From NCBI RefSeq assembly GCF_038561965.1, contig NZ_CP139348.1, positions 4,092,001 to 4,156,000 on the forward strand: DNA of 64,000 nt, in the 5' to 3' direction. Below the pieces are notes generated by a model. That model did no database searches and had not been told where the DNA came from. It saw only the letters and a list, made by a program, of their open reading frames with translations. Below are positions 50,924 through 59,747 of the stretch, in pieces. Positions within the stretch are counted from its first letter, which is position 1. Every line of letters starts with the position of its first letter. The translations under genes and the position numbers were made by a program. The DNA is from Stutzerimonas stutzeri (lineage in GTDB: Bacteria > Pseudomonadota > Gammaproteobacteria > Pseudomonadales > Pseudomonadaceae).

Positions 50924-51451
50924 ATGACTGACCTGCGCACCCTGCTGCTGAACCAGGACACCCAGGGCGCCGAGCTCTTCGACTCGCCCAAGGAGCGACT
51001 GATGTTCTACCGCTCTGAAATTCACTTCGAATCGTCACTACTGGCCGAACGCACCAGCGCCTACTTGTCGTCGCAGTCGTTTCTGATGATCGCCTTCGCC
51101 TCCTCGATGGCCAACAGCAACCCCGAATGGGGCGACCTGTTCCGCCTCGTAGTACCGGCGATCCTCTCGGTGCTGGGGCTTATTACCTCGCTCCACGCCA
51201 TGCCCGGCATCAAGGCCAATTTCGAAGTCATCGAACGCTGGCACCAGAAGCAGGCCGAACTGCTGCAGCTCGAAGGCCGCGTGGGGATGCTGCCAAACAA
51301 CGAGTCGGCGCTGTTCGGCGAGGGCAACAGCCCGGTCGGCGGCCATCGCTACAAGCGCACCCTGCTGTTCTCGCTGCGCACGCCGATCATCTTTTCCCTG
51401 GTCTGGAGCGCATTCGGCCTGCTGTGCCTGGCACTGAGCTTCATGGACTGA
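50924..51451 (+). CDS. hypothetical inner-membrane protein
   Basis: 175 residues, not assigned to a family with confidence. It starts MTDLRTLLLNQDTQGAELFD and has a soluble N-terminal region. Two hydrophobic helices follow (LFRLVVPAILSVLGLITSLH near 75-92 and LRTPIIFSLVWSAFGLLCLAL at the C-terminus), separated by about 55 residues containing a Lys/Glu-rich helix. There is no signal peptide. The 90-base gap from nnrS gives no operon evidence. Confidence 0.75.
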   Translation: MTDLRTLLLNQDTQGAELFDSPKERLMFYRSEIHFESSLLAERTSAYLSSQSFLMIAFASSMANSNPEWGDLFRLVVPAILSVLGLITSLHAMPGIKANFEVIERWHQKQAELLQLEGRVGMLPNNESALFGEGNSPVGGHRYKRTLLFSLRTPIIFSLVWSAFGLLCLALSFMD

Positions 51452-51513
51452 CGCCGCGCATTGCCTCGGATGCTCGCAAGTGCTTAGCTGGAACCATCCG
51501 TACGGAGAACCCC

Positions 51514-51975
51514 ATGCCCGATTCTGACCGCCCCCGTTTTCGCGTCGAGGCGGATCGCCAGAACGCCCATCGGCGGGTACGCTACGTCGAAACCAACCGA
51601 CCGGATGACGGCAGCTGCACGCTCTGCCAGCTGGACGAGGAAAATCCGGCACCGCTCGACGAGAACCCCGCCATGGCGCAAGACAACCCCAGCAACGAAG
51701 AAAACGAAGAAAACGAAGAAAACGAAGCCTTTGCCGAATCCACCCTGATCCAGGCGATCGAGAACCAGCTCGAAGCTGGCGAGCCAGCCGCCGTTCAGGC
51801 GACGCTGAACAAGCTCACCCTGGTCGGCTACGAGCGTGATGAATGCCTGCAAATGATGGCGTTGGTCCTGGCGCACGAAATCCACAGCATGCTGGCCGAA
51901 GACCGGCCGTTCGACGCCGCCCGCTACGAGGGCATGCTGCGCAAGCTGCCGGAGCTGCCTGAAGCCGCCGAATAA
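51514..51975 (+). CDS. hypothetical acidic protein
   Basis: 153 residues from the ATG at 51514 with GGAGA upstream; a longer frame runs back into the previous gene and was rejected. The first half is hydrophilic and has a CTLC motif near residue 36. An ENE/EEN repeat follows (residues 61-72). The C-terminal 80 residues form an amphipathic helical domain (ESTLIQAIENQLEAG to the end). Related short proteins occur in Pseudomonas, but function is unknown. No membrane segment. Confidence 0.75.
   Translation: MPDSDRPRFRVEADRQNAHRRVRYVETNRPDDGSCTLCQLDEENPAPLDENPAMAQDNPSNEENEENEENEAFAESTLIQAIENQLEAGEPAAVQATLNKLTLVGYERDECLQMMALVLAHEIHSMLAEDRPFDAARYEGMLRKLPELPEAAE
51694..51726. repeat. tandem nine-base repeat AACGAAGAA
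   Basis: Three perfect copies and a partial fourth encode Asn-Glu-Glu units in the linker of the acidic protein. In frame, so copy-number change would not disrupt the gene. Confidence 0.92.
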
Positions 51976-52053
51976 GACTTGGATCAAGGCAGGGCCACTG
52001 ACAGCATCTACACTCAGCAAACAGGGCATGAGCCCACCATCCGAGGAGCGAGC

Positions 52054-52299
52054 ATGTCGTACACCCCTGAGTTGGTCGCCGAACTGGACGTACTTCGCCA
52101 GTTCAATCTGGAAAACCTGCAGGAAGGGCTGAAGGTGCATCACGATGCCAGTCCTTCGACTATCGCTGCCTTTTCACGCCTGCACGCCAAGGGTCTGATC
52201 ACCCAGGCCGATGGCGGTTATCTCACCAGCCTCGGTCGTGATGCGGCCGAACAAGCGCAAACGCTGCTCACCATCCTGTCGGAAACCGCCACGGCCTGA
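52054..52299 (+). CDS. TIGR02647 family small protein
   Basis: 81 residues from MSYTPELVAELDVLRQFNLEN, with GAGGAG ahead. It is a small helical protein with a pattern resembling a winged helix (AAFSRLHAKGLITQADGGYLTSLGRDAAEQ). DNA binding is a family-level suggestion only. Probably cotranscribed with the acidic protein 78 bases upstream. Confidence 0.82.
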   Translation: MSYTPELVAELDVLRQFNLENLQEGLKVHHDASPSTIAAFSRLHAKGLITQADGGYLTSLGRDAAEQAQTLLTILSETATA

Positions 52300-52450
52300 C
52301 GTATCAATGCCGTTGCGCTGTGCTTGCCCGGGGTACGGATGAAACCGGCCCTCGGCAACTTGCCTGTTCAATCGACAAGCGCACCACCAGCCTCAAGCCC
52401 TGCGTCAATCGGCCGATGTACAGGTGTCAGCTTCGCCTGCACGAACCAGC

Positions 52451-55273
52451 ATGATCCACTCCCAGCATATCCATCCGATTCTCGAAGAAGGCATTGATCG
52501 CAAGGTGCTGGCCACGCTGCGCGCGCGTTTTCTCGCGGTTAACAGCGCACGCCTGGAGCGCACGCTGCAGGCCATGTCCACGCGACAGCAGCAGGTTCTC
52601 CGGCTTCTGCCTTTGCTGTTCCACGTCAATCATCCGATCCTGCCAGGCTATGTTTCGGCAACCACGCCTGCCGGGCTCGCCAATTTCGAACCGGATGCCG
52701 AGCTGCTGGCCGAAGCACAACGCCTGACCCGCTCGTTCGCCTATAAACCGGTGCGCGGGAAATCACCGCAGCCGATCCTCGGCCTGTTTCTGATGGGCAG
52801 CCTGGGCACCGTGGCACAGGACGAACACAGCGATCTGGACGTCTGGGTTTGCCATGCGCCGGAACTGGACGCTCGACAGACCGCGGAACTGCGCCGTAAA
52901 TGTGAGCAGCTACAAGCCTGGGCCGAGAGCCAGGGCAGCGAAGCACACTTCTTCCTGGTCGACCCGCAGCGCTTCACTCAGGGCCAACGCGACGCGCAAC
53001 TGACCTCCGATGACTGCGGCACCACTCAGCATTACCTGCTGCTGGACGAGTTCTACCGCACCGCCCTGTGGCTCGGCGGACGCACGCCGCTGTGGTGGCT
53101 GGTGCCCGACTACGAGGAGCACCGCTACGACGAGTACGTGGCAACGCTGCTGGCCAAACGCTTCGTGCGCGGAGACGATGTGCTCGACCTGGGCCACCTC
53201 GGTGAAGTGCCACCGGGAGAGTTCGTCGGTGCCGGGCTATGGCAGCTCTACAAGGCCATCAGCGCGCCGTACAAGTCCCTGTTCAAATTACTGCTGGTGG
53301 AGGTCTATGCCAGTCGATATCCACAGTTGCGCTGTCTGGCGCTGGATTTCAAACAGGCCATCTATCAGGGCCGAATCGAGCTCAACGAACTTGACCCTTA
53401 TATCGCGGCCTACCAAGCCATCGAGCGCTATCTGAGTGATCGCGGCGATCCAGAGCGCCTGGAGCTGGCCAGGCGCTGCCTGTATTTGAAGGTCAATCGC
53501 CCGCTTAGCCGACCCCCGATCAATCGCAACAAGAGCTGGCAACGCACATTGCTCGAAAACCTGACCCGCGGCTGGCACTGGGACGAGCGGCAGTTGGCGT
53601 TACTTGATAACCGTAGCCACTGGAAGGTGCGCCAGGTCAGCCAGGAGCGCCGCGCACTGGTAAACGAACTGACTTACGGTTATCGCTTCCTAAGCGATTT
53701 CACCCGTCGCCTGCAGGCGACCAGCCCGCTCACCAGCCGCGATCTCGGTGTACTCGGCCGCCGCCTGTATGCCGCCATCGAACGCAAGGCCGGCAAAGTG
53801 GAAGTGGTCAATCTCGGCATCTCGCCAGATATGGCCGAAGACAGCCTGACCCTGGTCCATGACTACGACGCTGCGGGTAACGTGCGCTGGTCGCTCTACC
53901 AAGGCCAGCTCACGGCGCAGGAACTGCCTAATTTCGCCCCACTGAAACGCTCCCGCGAACTGGTCGCACTGCTCGCCTGGTGTCATCGCAACGGCATCGT
54001 GGACGGCGGCACCCATCTGTCGCTGTTCCCTGGTGATAGCGGCCTCAGCGAAGCGGAGCTGTTCGCAATTTTCAGCGATCTGCGCCGCTCCCTGCCGATG
54101 CCCCTGAGTCAGGTCGATGAAGAGGCGCTGCTGGCAGCAAGCAGGCCAAGCCGCATCCTGCTGTTGGTCAATGTGGGAATGGACCCCACCCGGGATATTG
54201 CGGGGCTCGCGAACGGAGAGCACTCAAGCCTGATGACCATAGCGCCGGAGAACCTGGTTTTGAGCGTGGATCAGGTCACGTTGAACAGCTGGAACGAGAT
54301 GCTGGTGACCCGTTTCGAAGGACCGAAGGCGCTCGCCCTGTGCCTGCGCGACTTCCTGGACAGTCTCGAACCCACTGCGTCAGTACCGCTGCTGCAGGTG
54401 TTCTGCTTTGCGCGCAATCGCGGGCTGCCCGTTGCCCGGCGAGTCGAGCAGATCTTCGAGGAGGCGCAGCAAAGCGTTTCCGACGCGCCCCGGGGGCGCT
54501 ACCTGCTACAGATCCGCCAGCATTTCCACATGTTCCAGCGCAGCGCGAACGACCTGCGCCTGACCAACCTGACCGACCGCCCAGCACTGCTTGAGCACCT
54601 AGGCGAAGCCCATCATGATTTTAGTCCGCTGCGACTTGATCGTGCGGCGCTGGAGGGTGATGACCTGGCGCTGATGCTTGCGCAGGGGCGCCCGGGCTGC
54701 TTGCAGGTGTTCTATCGCGTCGCAGGCGAAACCGCCGAACTCAGCGTACTCGATGAGTGCAACGCGCTATGGCACCAGCAATTTCGCTATCACGACGAAC
54801 GCACATTGCTGCGCCCACTGATGCGTTTCCTCGAATCGATGCTGTTTCGGCGCAACGCGCAGCAGGCTGGTCAGGTGCCGGAACTGGTCGACACGACGAT
54901 CCTGTTCTATCGCATTCACTCCGGCCATGGCGCGCAACCAGCGCAGCTCGAACGCCGCCCGCCGCCGCAGGGCGAGATCAATGATCCGTTCTATGATGTG
55001 CAGGCGATTGTGGAAGCCGCCGAAGGTGGGCGCTCGCAGGTCACGCTCTACTGCAATCAGCAGGAGTTTTCCGGCCTGGAGTACGGCGCCGAACTCTTTG
55101 CCGCCGCGGCGCGCACCATCATCTCGCGCCGACGCGAGAACCAACGTTATCCCTGCTATATAACCGATCTCGATCTCACCGGCCTGCACGGCGGTGGCCG
55201 CAGCCAGACGGTGCAATACCTGCGTTACAAGTCACGCCTGGAAGCCGCGCTGAATGCCGCAATAGAATCGTAA
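52451..55273 (+). CDS. cyaA: class I adenylate cyclase
   Basis: 940 residues from the ATG at 52451; an in-frame GTG at 52424 would add nine residues, and neither start has a strong ribosome-binding site. The N-terminal half is the catalytic domain: LLFHVNHPILPGYV, then FLMGSLGTVAQDEHSDLDVW with the nucleotidyltransferase GS...DxD, and FFLVDPQRFT. The C-terminal half is regulatory. It makes cAMP in the cytoplasm, which Vfr-type regulators read in Pseudomonas. A Fur-box-like sequence begins at its stop codon. Confidence 0.96.
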   Translation: MIHSQHIHPILEEGIDRKVLATLRARFLAVNSARLERTLQAMSTRQQQVLRLLPLLFHVNHPILPGYVSATTPAGLANFEPDAELLAEAQRLTRSFAYKPVRGKSPQPILGLFLMGSLGTVAQDEHSDLDVWVCHAPELDARQTAELRRKCEQLQAWAESQGSEAHFFLVDPQRFTQGQRDAQLTSDDCGTTQHYLLLDEFYRTALWLGGRTPLWWLVPDYEEHRYDEYVATLLAKRFVRGDDVLDLGHLGEVPPGEFVGAGLWQLYKAISAPYKSLFKLLLVEVYASRYPQLRCLALDFKQAIYQGRIELNELDPYIAAYQAIERYLSDRGDPERLELARRCLYLKVNRPLSRPPINRNKSWQRTLLENLTRGWHWDERQLALLDNRSHWKVRQVSQERRALVNELTYGYRFLSDFTRRLQATSPLTSRDLGVLGRRLYAAIERKAGKVEVVNLGISPDMAEDSLTLVHDYDAAGNVRWSLYQGQLTAQELPNFAPLKRSRELVALLAWCHRNGIVDGGTHLSLFPGDSGLSEAELFAIFSDLRRSLPMPLSQVDEEALLAASRPSRILLLVNVGMDPTRDIAGLANGEHSSLMTIAPENLVLSVDQVTLNSWNEMLVTRFEGPKALALCLRDFLDSLEPTASVPLLQVFCFARNRGLPVARRVEQIFEEAQQSVSDAPRGRYLLQIRQHFHMFQRSANDLRLTNLTDRPALLEHLGEAHHDFSPLRLDRAALEGDDLALMLAQGRPGCLQVFYRVAGETAELSVLDECNALWHQQFRYHDERTLLRPLMRFLESMLFRRNAQQAGQVPELVDTTILFYRIHSGHGAQPAQLERRPPPQGEINDPFYDVQAIVEAAEGGRSQVTLYCNQQEFSGLEYGAELFAAAARTIISRRRENQRYPCYITDLDLTGLHGGGRSQTVQYLRYKSRLEAALNAAIES

Positions 55274-55287
55274 TGATAACGATTATT
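55269..55287 (+). promoter_or_regulatory. Fur-box-like operator upstream of fecI-type sigma gene
   Basis: CGTAATGATAACGATTATT matches 14 of 19 positions of the classic Fur consensus. It overlaps the cyaA stop codon and ends 72 bases before the sigma-factor start. Repression by iron is inferred; the exact transcription start is unknown. Confidence 0.72.
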
Positions 55288-55359
55288 AGTTGATACCATT
55301 TTGCCTTCACGCTAGGATCGCCCCGCCACCGGCGCATCGCCCCAATCCGAGCATCCAAC

Positions 55360-55866
55360 GTGAACGAGCAAGGCAGCAGAACCGATCTGTTCGTCAACCA
55401 TCGCAACGCCCTCGTTGATTACGCGGCTCCCATCACTGGCTGCCGAGCCGAAGCAGAGGAAGTCGTGCAGGAGGCCTGGCTCAGATTCAGCCAGACCCAA
55501 CAAAACCACCTCACCCAGCCGCTGGCCTACCTTTATCGCATCGTGCGCAATCTGGCATTGGACATCGCGCGACGCGCCGGCAATCAGCGACGCGAAGAAG
55601 ACGCCGAACAGCTGTTCGCGGGGCTGCCGGCCAGTACACCGTCGCCGGAACAGCATCTTTGTCAGCAGGACGAACTGCGCCGGATCGCCGAGGCGCTGGC
55701 GCGATTGCCGGAGCGAACCCGCGTGGCATTCGAAATGCACCGCCTGGGCGGTTATACGTTGCAGCAGATCGCTGCTCACCTGGGTATTTCCGTCGGCCTG
55801 GCCCACCAACTCGTGCGTACTGCCCTCAGTCACTGCGCAGCGGCACTGGACGACGAGTCATGCTGA
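55360..55866 (+). CDS. FecI-family ECF sigma factor
   Basis: 168 residues from a GTG at 55360. Region 2 (VNHRNALVDYAAPITG to WLRFSQ, with helix AYLYRIVRNLALDIARR) and region 4 (LPERTRVAFEMHRLGGYTL followed by the helix-turn-helix ISVGLAHQLVRTAL) are visible; there is no extra domain. Such iron-starvation sigmas direct transcription of the neighbouring receptor after signal passage through a FecR-type protein. The gene follows a Fur-box-like site, which fits iron control. The specific signal cannot be read from sequence. Confidence 0.93.
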   Translation: MNEQGSRTDLFVNHRNALVDYAAPITGCRAEAEEVVQEAWLRFSQTQQNHLTQPLAYLYRIVRNLALDIARRAGNQRREEDAEQLFAGLPASTPSPEQHLCQQDELRRIAEALARLPERTRVAFEMHRLGGYTLQQIAAHLGISVGLAHQLVRTALSHCAAALDDESC

Positions 55867-55924
55867 AGCGCAATCGACCGATCACGCCGCCCACGAAAGC
55901 GACCGAACCTCAGCGGAAGTCGCG

Positions 55925-56845
55925 ATGAGCAATACACCTCGCCAGGACCCTCATTGGAACTCAGCCATGGAGTGGCTGCTTTGGCTGCAGGAATCACCCG
56001 ATGACCCAGAATTGCGTGCGGCCTGCGAGGCATGGAAGCGCGCGTCACCTGCCAACGCCCGAGCCTGGCAGCGGGCCGCGCGCGTCTGGCATCTCAGCGG
56101 CCAGCTGCCATCCTCCAGCCGGAACCGCTGGCCGGGCAGTCGTAGACGTCGATCTGCCGTATTCACAACGGCTGTGGCAGCCTGCCTTGCGCTGCTGATG
56201 GTATTGCTGCCAACGCCCCAGGGCGCCATTGATAACCCTCACGGTGGACTGCGCAAGCTGGTGCTGGAGGACGGCAGCCGCATCTGGCTGAAGGGCGGCA
56301 GCTCCATTCGGCCACACTTCAACGCGACGCATCGGCAACTGGATCTTCTCGAAGGCGAAATATTCCTCGACGTCACGACTGACCCAGCGCGCCCTTTCAT
56401 CGTGCATGCCGCTGACAGCAACGTTGAAGTTACCGGCACCGCATTTACGGTCGCCCTTGATGGCACCACGCTAGACGTGGCGGTTGCACACGGTTCGGTT
56501 CGGGTCGAGAACCCGCAGCGCGCCACCGTGCTCAAGCAAGGCCAACGCCTGCGGCTGAACACTGATGCGGGCTTGCGCAGACGCACGGCCATAGCCCCGA
56601 CACATGTTGCAGCCTGGCGCCACGGCCAGCTGATCGCAGCAGACCAGCCGATCAGCGAGGTGGTGGACCAGCTCCGCTCGTACCATCAGGGCTGGATTCT
56701 GCTCAGGGACGATAGCCTCGCCGCTGAGCGCGTTACCGGGTTGTACAACCTGAACGATCCCCAAGCCGCTCTCGAAGCCTTGGTCCAGCCACATGGTGGT
56801 CGTGTACAGCGCTGGTCACCCTTCGTTTTGGTCATTGATCGCTGA
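55925..56845 (+). CDS. FecR-type anti-sigma/sigma regulator
   Basis: 306 residues from the ATG at 55925, with GGAAG upstream. It has an N-terminal cytoplasmic anti-sigma domain (MEWLLWLQESPDDPELRAAC, AWQRAARVWHLSG) and one transmembrane helix at about 78-97. The periplasmic FecR domain contains LVLEDGSRIWLKGGSSI, the LDLLEGEIFLDVTTD segment and VEVTGTAFTVAL. The STN-like C-terminal part that receives the receptor signal is ISEVVDQLRSYHQGWILL. The long frame open in front overlaps the sigma gene and is not coding. It sits 58 bases after the sigma gene. Confidence 0.94.
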   Translation: MSNTPRQDPHWNSAMEWLLWLQESPDDPELRAACEAWKRASPANARAWQRAARVWHLSGQLPSSSRNRWPGSRRRRSAVFTTAVAACLALLMVLLPTPQGAIDNPHGGLRKLVLEDGSRIWLKGGSSIRPHFNATHRQLDLLEGEIFLDVTTDPARPFIVHAADSNVEVTGTAFTVALDGTTLDVAVAHGSVRVENPQRATVLKQGQRLRLNTDAGLRRRTAIAPTHVAAWRHGQLIAADQPISEVVDQLRSYHQGWILLRDDSLAAERVTGLYNLNDPQAALEALVQPHGGRVQRWSPFVLVIDR

Positions 56846-56863
56846 GCACACGATTTATTTTCT

Positions 56864-56887
56864 GAAAATTCGTCAGCGCCGTTCGTC
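56864..56887 (+). promoter_or_regulatory. candidate ECF-sigma promoter for the receptor gene
   Basis: GAAAAT (56864-56869) and CGTC (56884-56887) are spaced 14 bases apart, 58 bases before the receptor start. The pattern resembles FecI/PvdS-type promoters (A-rich -35, CGTC -10). Low confidence. Confidence 0.3.
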
Positions 56888-56945
56888 TAACTGCATGCAA
56901 CCGATAAGTATTTGCATTTGCAGAATCAAGAAGAAGGAACGATCA

Positions 56946-59747
56946 GTGAGTCCGCGCGCCCCAGCCCACCACCATCAACCTGTTTTCCAAAGCCTGTTTG
57001 GCGCCGCCGTGCTGGCCGGGCTGCTAGCCCATGGACCCGCCGCGGCGGACACAACGCCAGCCTTACAACAGCAGGCGCGGCACTACGATATTCCTTCTCA
57101 ACCATTGTCCGCAGCGCTGATCGACTTCGGCCAGCAGGCCAACATGCAAGTCAGCGCCGACAGCCGGCTGCTAAGCGACAAATACTCTGGGGCGGTACAG
57201 GGCACGCTCACTCTGGAGCTGGCCCTGCAACGTTTACTTGGCGGCACAGGACTGATCTGGCACCTCAGCCCCAACGGCGCACTCAATCTCGAACCGGAAC
57301 CCTCTCGCGCAGCACCCTCCGAGCGCCCCATGCAATTCGACGACGTCGTCGTACTGGCCGAGCAGCAGCGCAAACAGGGCGATACGGTAATCGACCGGCG
57401 CACCATCGAGGCGCTACCTGCGGGCAATGGCGACATCACCAGCCTGCTGCGAACACATCCGAATGTGCAGTTCGATGACAGCCAGTTGAGCAGCAAGACC
57501 CCAGGTGAGATCGACCCGGCCGATATCAGCATCAACGGCGCGAAGTACTGGCAGAACCTCTATCTGGTCGATGGCATCAGCATGAACAACGACATCGATC
57601 CGGTAGCCGATAACCCGGTGAGCATGACCGATGTGCCCGGCCGCAGTCAGGGCATGGCCCTGGACACTGACCTTCTAGAAGAGATTCGTATCCTCGACAG
57701 TAACGTGCCAGCCGCTTTTGGCGGTTTCAATGGCGGTGTGGTCGAGGCCATCACGCGCAAACCGCGCAAGGAACTGCAGGGCAAAGTTTCGCTACAGATG
57801 GCGCGGTCGGAATGGACCGAATATCACATCGACGAAACCCAGGAGGAGGACTTTCAGAATTCATCGAGCGCGGCAAACCAACCGGAATTCGACAAGCTGA
57901 TTACCCGCGGCACATTGGAAGGCCATTTGACCGACAACTTCGGCTTGCTGGCGAACTTCTCGCGGAAAACCTCGACCATCCCGCTCAAAGGCTACAACGG
58001 CAACTACAGCACCCCTGAAGAGGGCATGGACAAAGAGCAAAAACGCCAGATCGACAACTACTTCGTCAAGGCCAGCTGGCAAGTGAACGACGCTCTGGAA
58101 ATGAACCTGAGTCTGACGCACGCGCCGCAGGTCAATGAGTACTTCATCGTCAACGCGCGAGACTCATCGACGCGCATCCAATCCGGCGGCGACATGCTCA
58201 ACTGGCGCATCGACTGGGAAGGTACGTTGGCCAAGGTCAGCAATACCTTGCTCTGGAATCGCCTGGAGAACTCGCGAGATAGCGAGAAGGACTATTACAA
58301 GGGCTGGTACTGGTCGGAAACCACCAACTGGAGCTCCAGCACCCCCACCACCCGGCTCAGCGCCGAGGGGAGCTACGGCGATATCGAACAGCAGCAGACC
58401 ACCCACGGCTACAAGCTGAACGCGGACTGGACAGCGTTTCGTCTGCTGGGCCTAGACCACCGCATGCAGAGCGGCCTGGAGCTATCGCAACAGAACACCT
58501 ACTACAAGCGGCTCGAACAGTTCCAGTACGGCTCGCTGCTGCGCGCCACCAGCAGCTGCATCGAGAGCGACTGGTGTTCGATGGGCTATACGCCGAACTT
58601 CTCTTCGCCCGCCCAGGCCTTCACCCGTCTGAACACCTATGAAGCCGGCAAGATCGAGTTCGATACCCGCGCCTGGGCTCTGTTTCTACAGGACGAAATG
58701 AAGGTCGGCAGGCTGACGCTGCGACCCGGCCTACGCCTGGATGGCGACGACTACATGGAGCAGAAAACCCTCGCTCCGCGCTTCGCCATGGAATTGGACG
58801 TGTTCGGCAACGGCCGTACCCGCATCATTGCCGGAGCCAACCGCTACTACGGTCGCAGCATGGGCGCTTACCGCCTATATGACGGACGCGCCGCACTGCA
58901 AACCACCCAGACCCGCGCCAACGGCAGCAAGGAGTGGTCCGCACCGATCCGCACAGCCAATGCCAGCAAATTCAGCCAGCTGGACATTCCTTACGATGAC
59001 GAGCTGACCCTCGGACTGGAGCAGATATGGTGGGACACACGTTTCGCCTTCAAGTACGTCAACCGCAAGGGTCGCGACCAGATCATCCGCACCCAGGGCC
59101 GATATCTCGATCAGCCCACCAGCAACCCGAACGAGCTGAGCACCAGCTATTACACCTACGCGAACCTGGGCAGTAGCGAAACCGACGTCTACACGCTGAG
59201 TATCGCCCCGCTGCACGATCTCGAACTGCTCGGGACGCGCACCCATGCCGAACTCGCGGTCGACTGGACCGACGTGACGAGCTCGCATGAGGACTACTCG
59301 ACCGCAGTCAGCGAGGCACTACTGGAAGATCCGCTGATCCAGTACGACGGCGCAATCATGCGCTACTCCGAGCGTCCGGCGGACAACTTCAATCGCCCCT
59401 GGACGGTACGCCTGACCACCATCACCGACATTCCGCAGCTGAACCTCAGCTGGAGCAATTTCCTCCGTTACCGGGATGGCTATCGTCGCATCGCCGATAC
59501 GGGCCAGAACACGCTGCACAACGGCGCGCCAATCGATATCTGGGCAGAACAGGCCTTCGCCGCTGCTCTGGTCTGGGACACGCGCCTGGCCTGGGAACAG
59601 CCAACAGGCGGCAGCCAGGCGATCTTCGTCAACCTGGATGTCAGCAATCTGCTGGACGAAGTGGTGGTCAGCTCGGTGACCAGCAGCGGCGTGCCGACCT
59701 ACGAGATCGGCCGGCAGTTCATGGTCGAAGTCGGCTACCGCTTCTGA
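56946..59747 (+). CDS. TonB-dependent receptor with N-terminal signalling (STN) domain
   Basis: 933 residues from a GTG at 56946, preceded by AAGGA. The frame stays open upstream but would pass through the fecR stop region. A signal peptide (FQSLFGAAVLAGLLAHGPAAA) is followed by an STN domain (ARHYDIPSQPLSAALIDFGQQ to WHLSPNG). A likely TonB box follows (FDDVVVLA), then the plug domain (ADISINGAKYWQNLYLVDG) and a large beta barrel ending in Phe (MVEVGYRF). The barrel is long and has a Cys pair in an extracellular loop (SSCIESDWC). The STN domain fits signalling to the FecR protein upstream. The ligand is unknown. Confidence 0.94.
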   Translation: MSPRAPAHHHQPVFQSLFGAAVLAGLLAHGPAAADTTPALQQQARHYDIPSQPLSAALIDFGQQANMQVSADSRLLSDKYSGAVQGTLTLELALQRLLGGTGLIWHLSPNGALNLEPEPSRAAPSERPMQFDDVVVLAEQQRKQGDTVIDRRTIEALPAGNGDITSLLRTHPNVQFDDSQLSSKTPGEIDPADISINGAKYWQNLYLVDGISMNNDIDPVADNPVSMTDVPGRSQGMALDTDLLEEIRILDSNVPAAFGGFNGGVVEAITRKPRKELQGKVSLQMARSEWTEYHIDETQEEDFQNSSSAANQPEFDKLITRGTLEGHLTDNFGLLANFSRKTSTIPLKGYNGNYSTPEEGMDKEQKRQIDNYFVKASWQVNDALEMNLSLTHAPQVNEYFIVNARDSSTRIQSGGDMLNWRIDWEGTLAKVSNTLLWNRLENSRDSEKDYYKGWYWSETTNWSSSTPTTRLSAEGSYGDIEQQQTTHGYKLNADWTAFRLLGLDHRMQSGLELSQQNTYYKRLEQFQYGSLLRATSSCIESDWCSMGYTPNFSSPAQAFTRLNTYEAGKIEFDTRAWALFLQDEMKVGRLTLRPGLRLDGDDYMEQKTLAPRFAMELDVFGNGRTRIIAGANRYYGRSMGAYRLYDGRAALQTTQTRANGSKEWSAPIRTANASKFSQLDIPYDDELTLGLEQIWWDTRFAFKYVNRKGRDQIIRTQGRYLDQPTSNPNELSTSYYTYANLGSSETDVYTLSIAPLHDLELLGTRTHAELAVDWTDVTSSHEDYSTAVSEALLEDPLIQYDGAIMRYSERPADNFNRPWTVRLTTITDIPQLNLSWSNFLRYRDGYRRIADTGQNTLHNGAPIDIWAEQAFAAALVWDTRLAWEQPTGGSQAIFVNLDVSNLLDEVVVSSVTSSGVPTYEIGRQFMVEVGYRF

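Noticed and set aside
55415..55924. Long extension in front of the fecR-type gene
   Set aside because: It runs inside the sigma-factor gene in another frame and has no FecR similarity.
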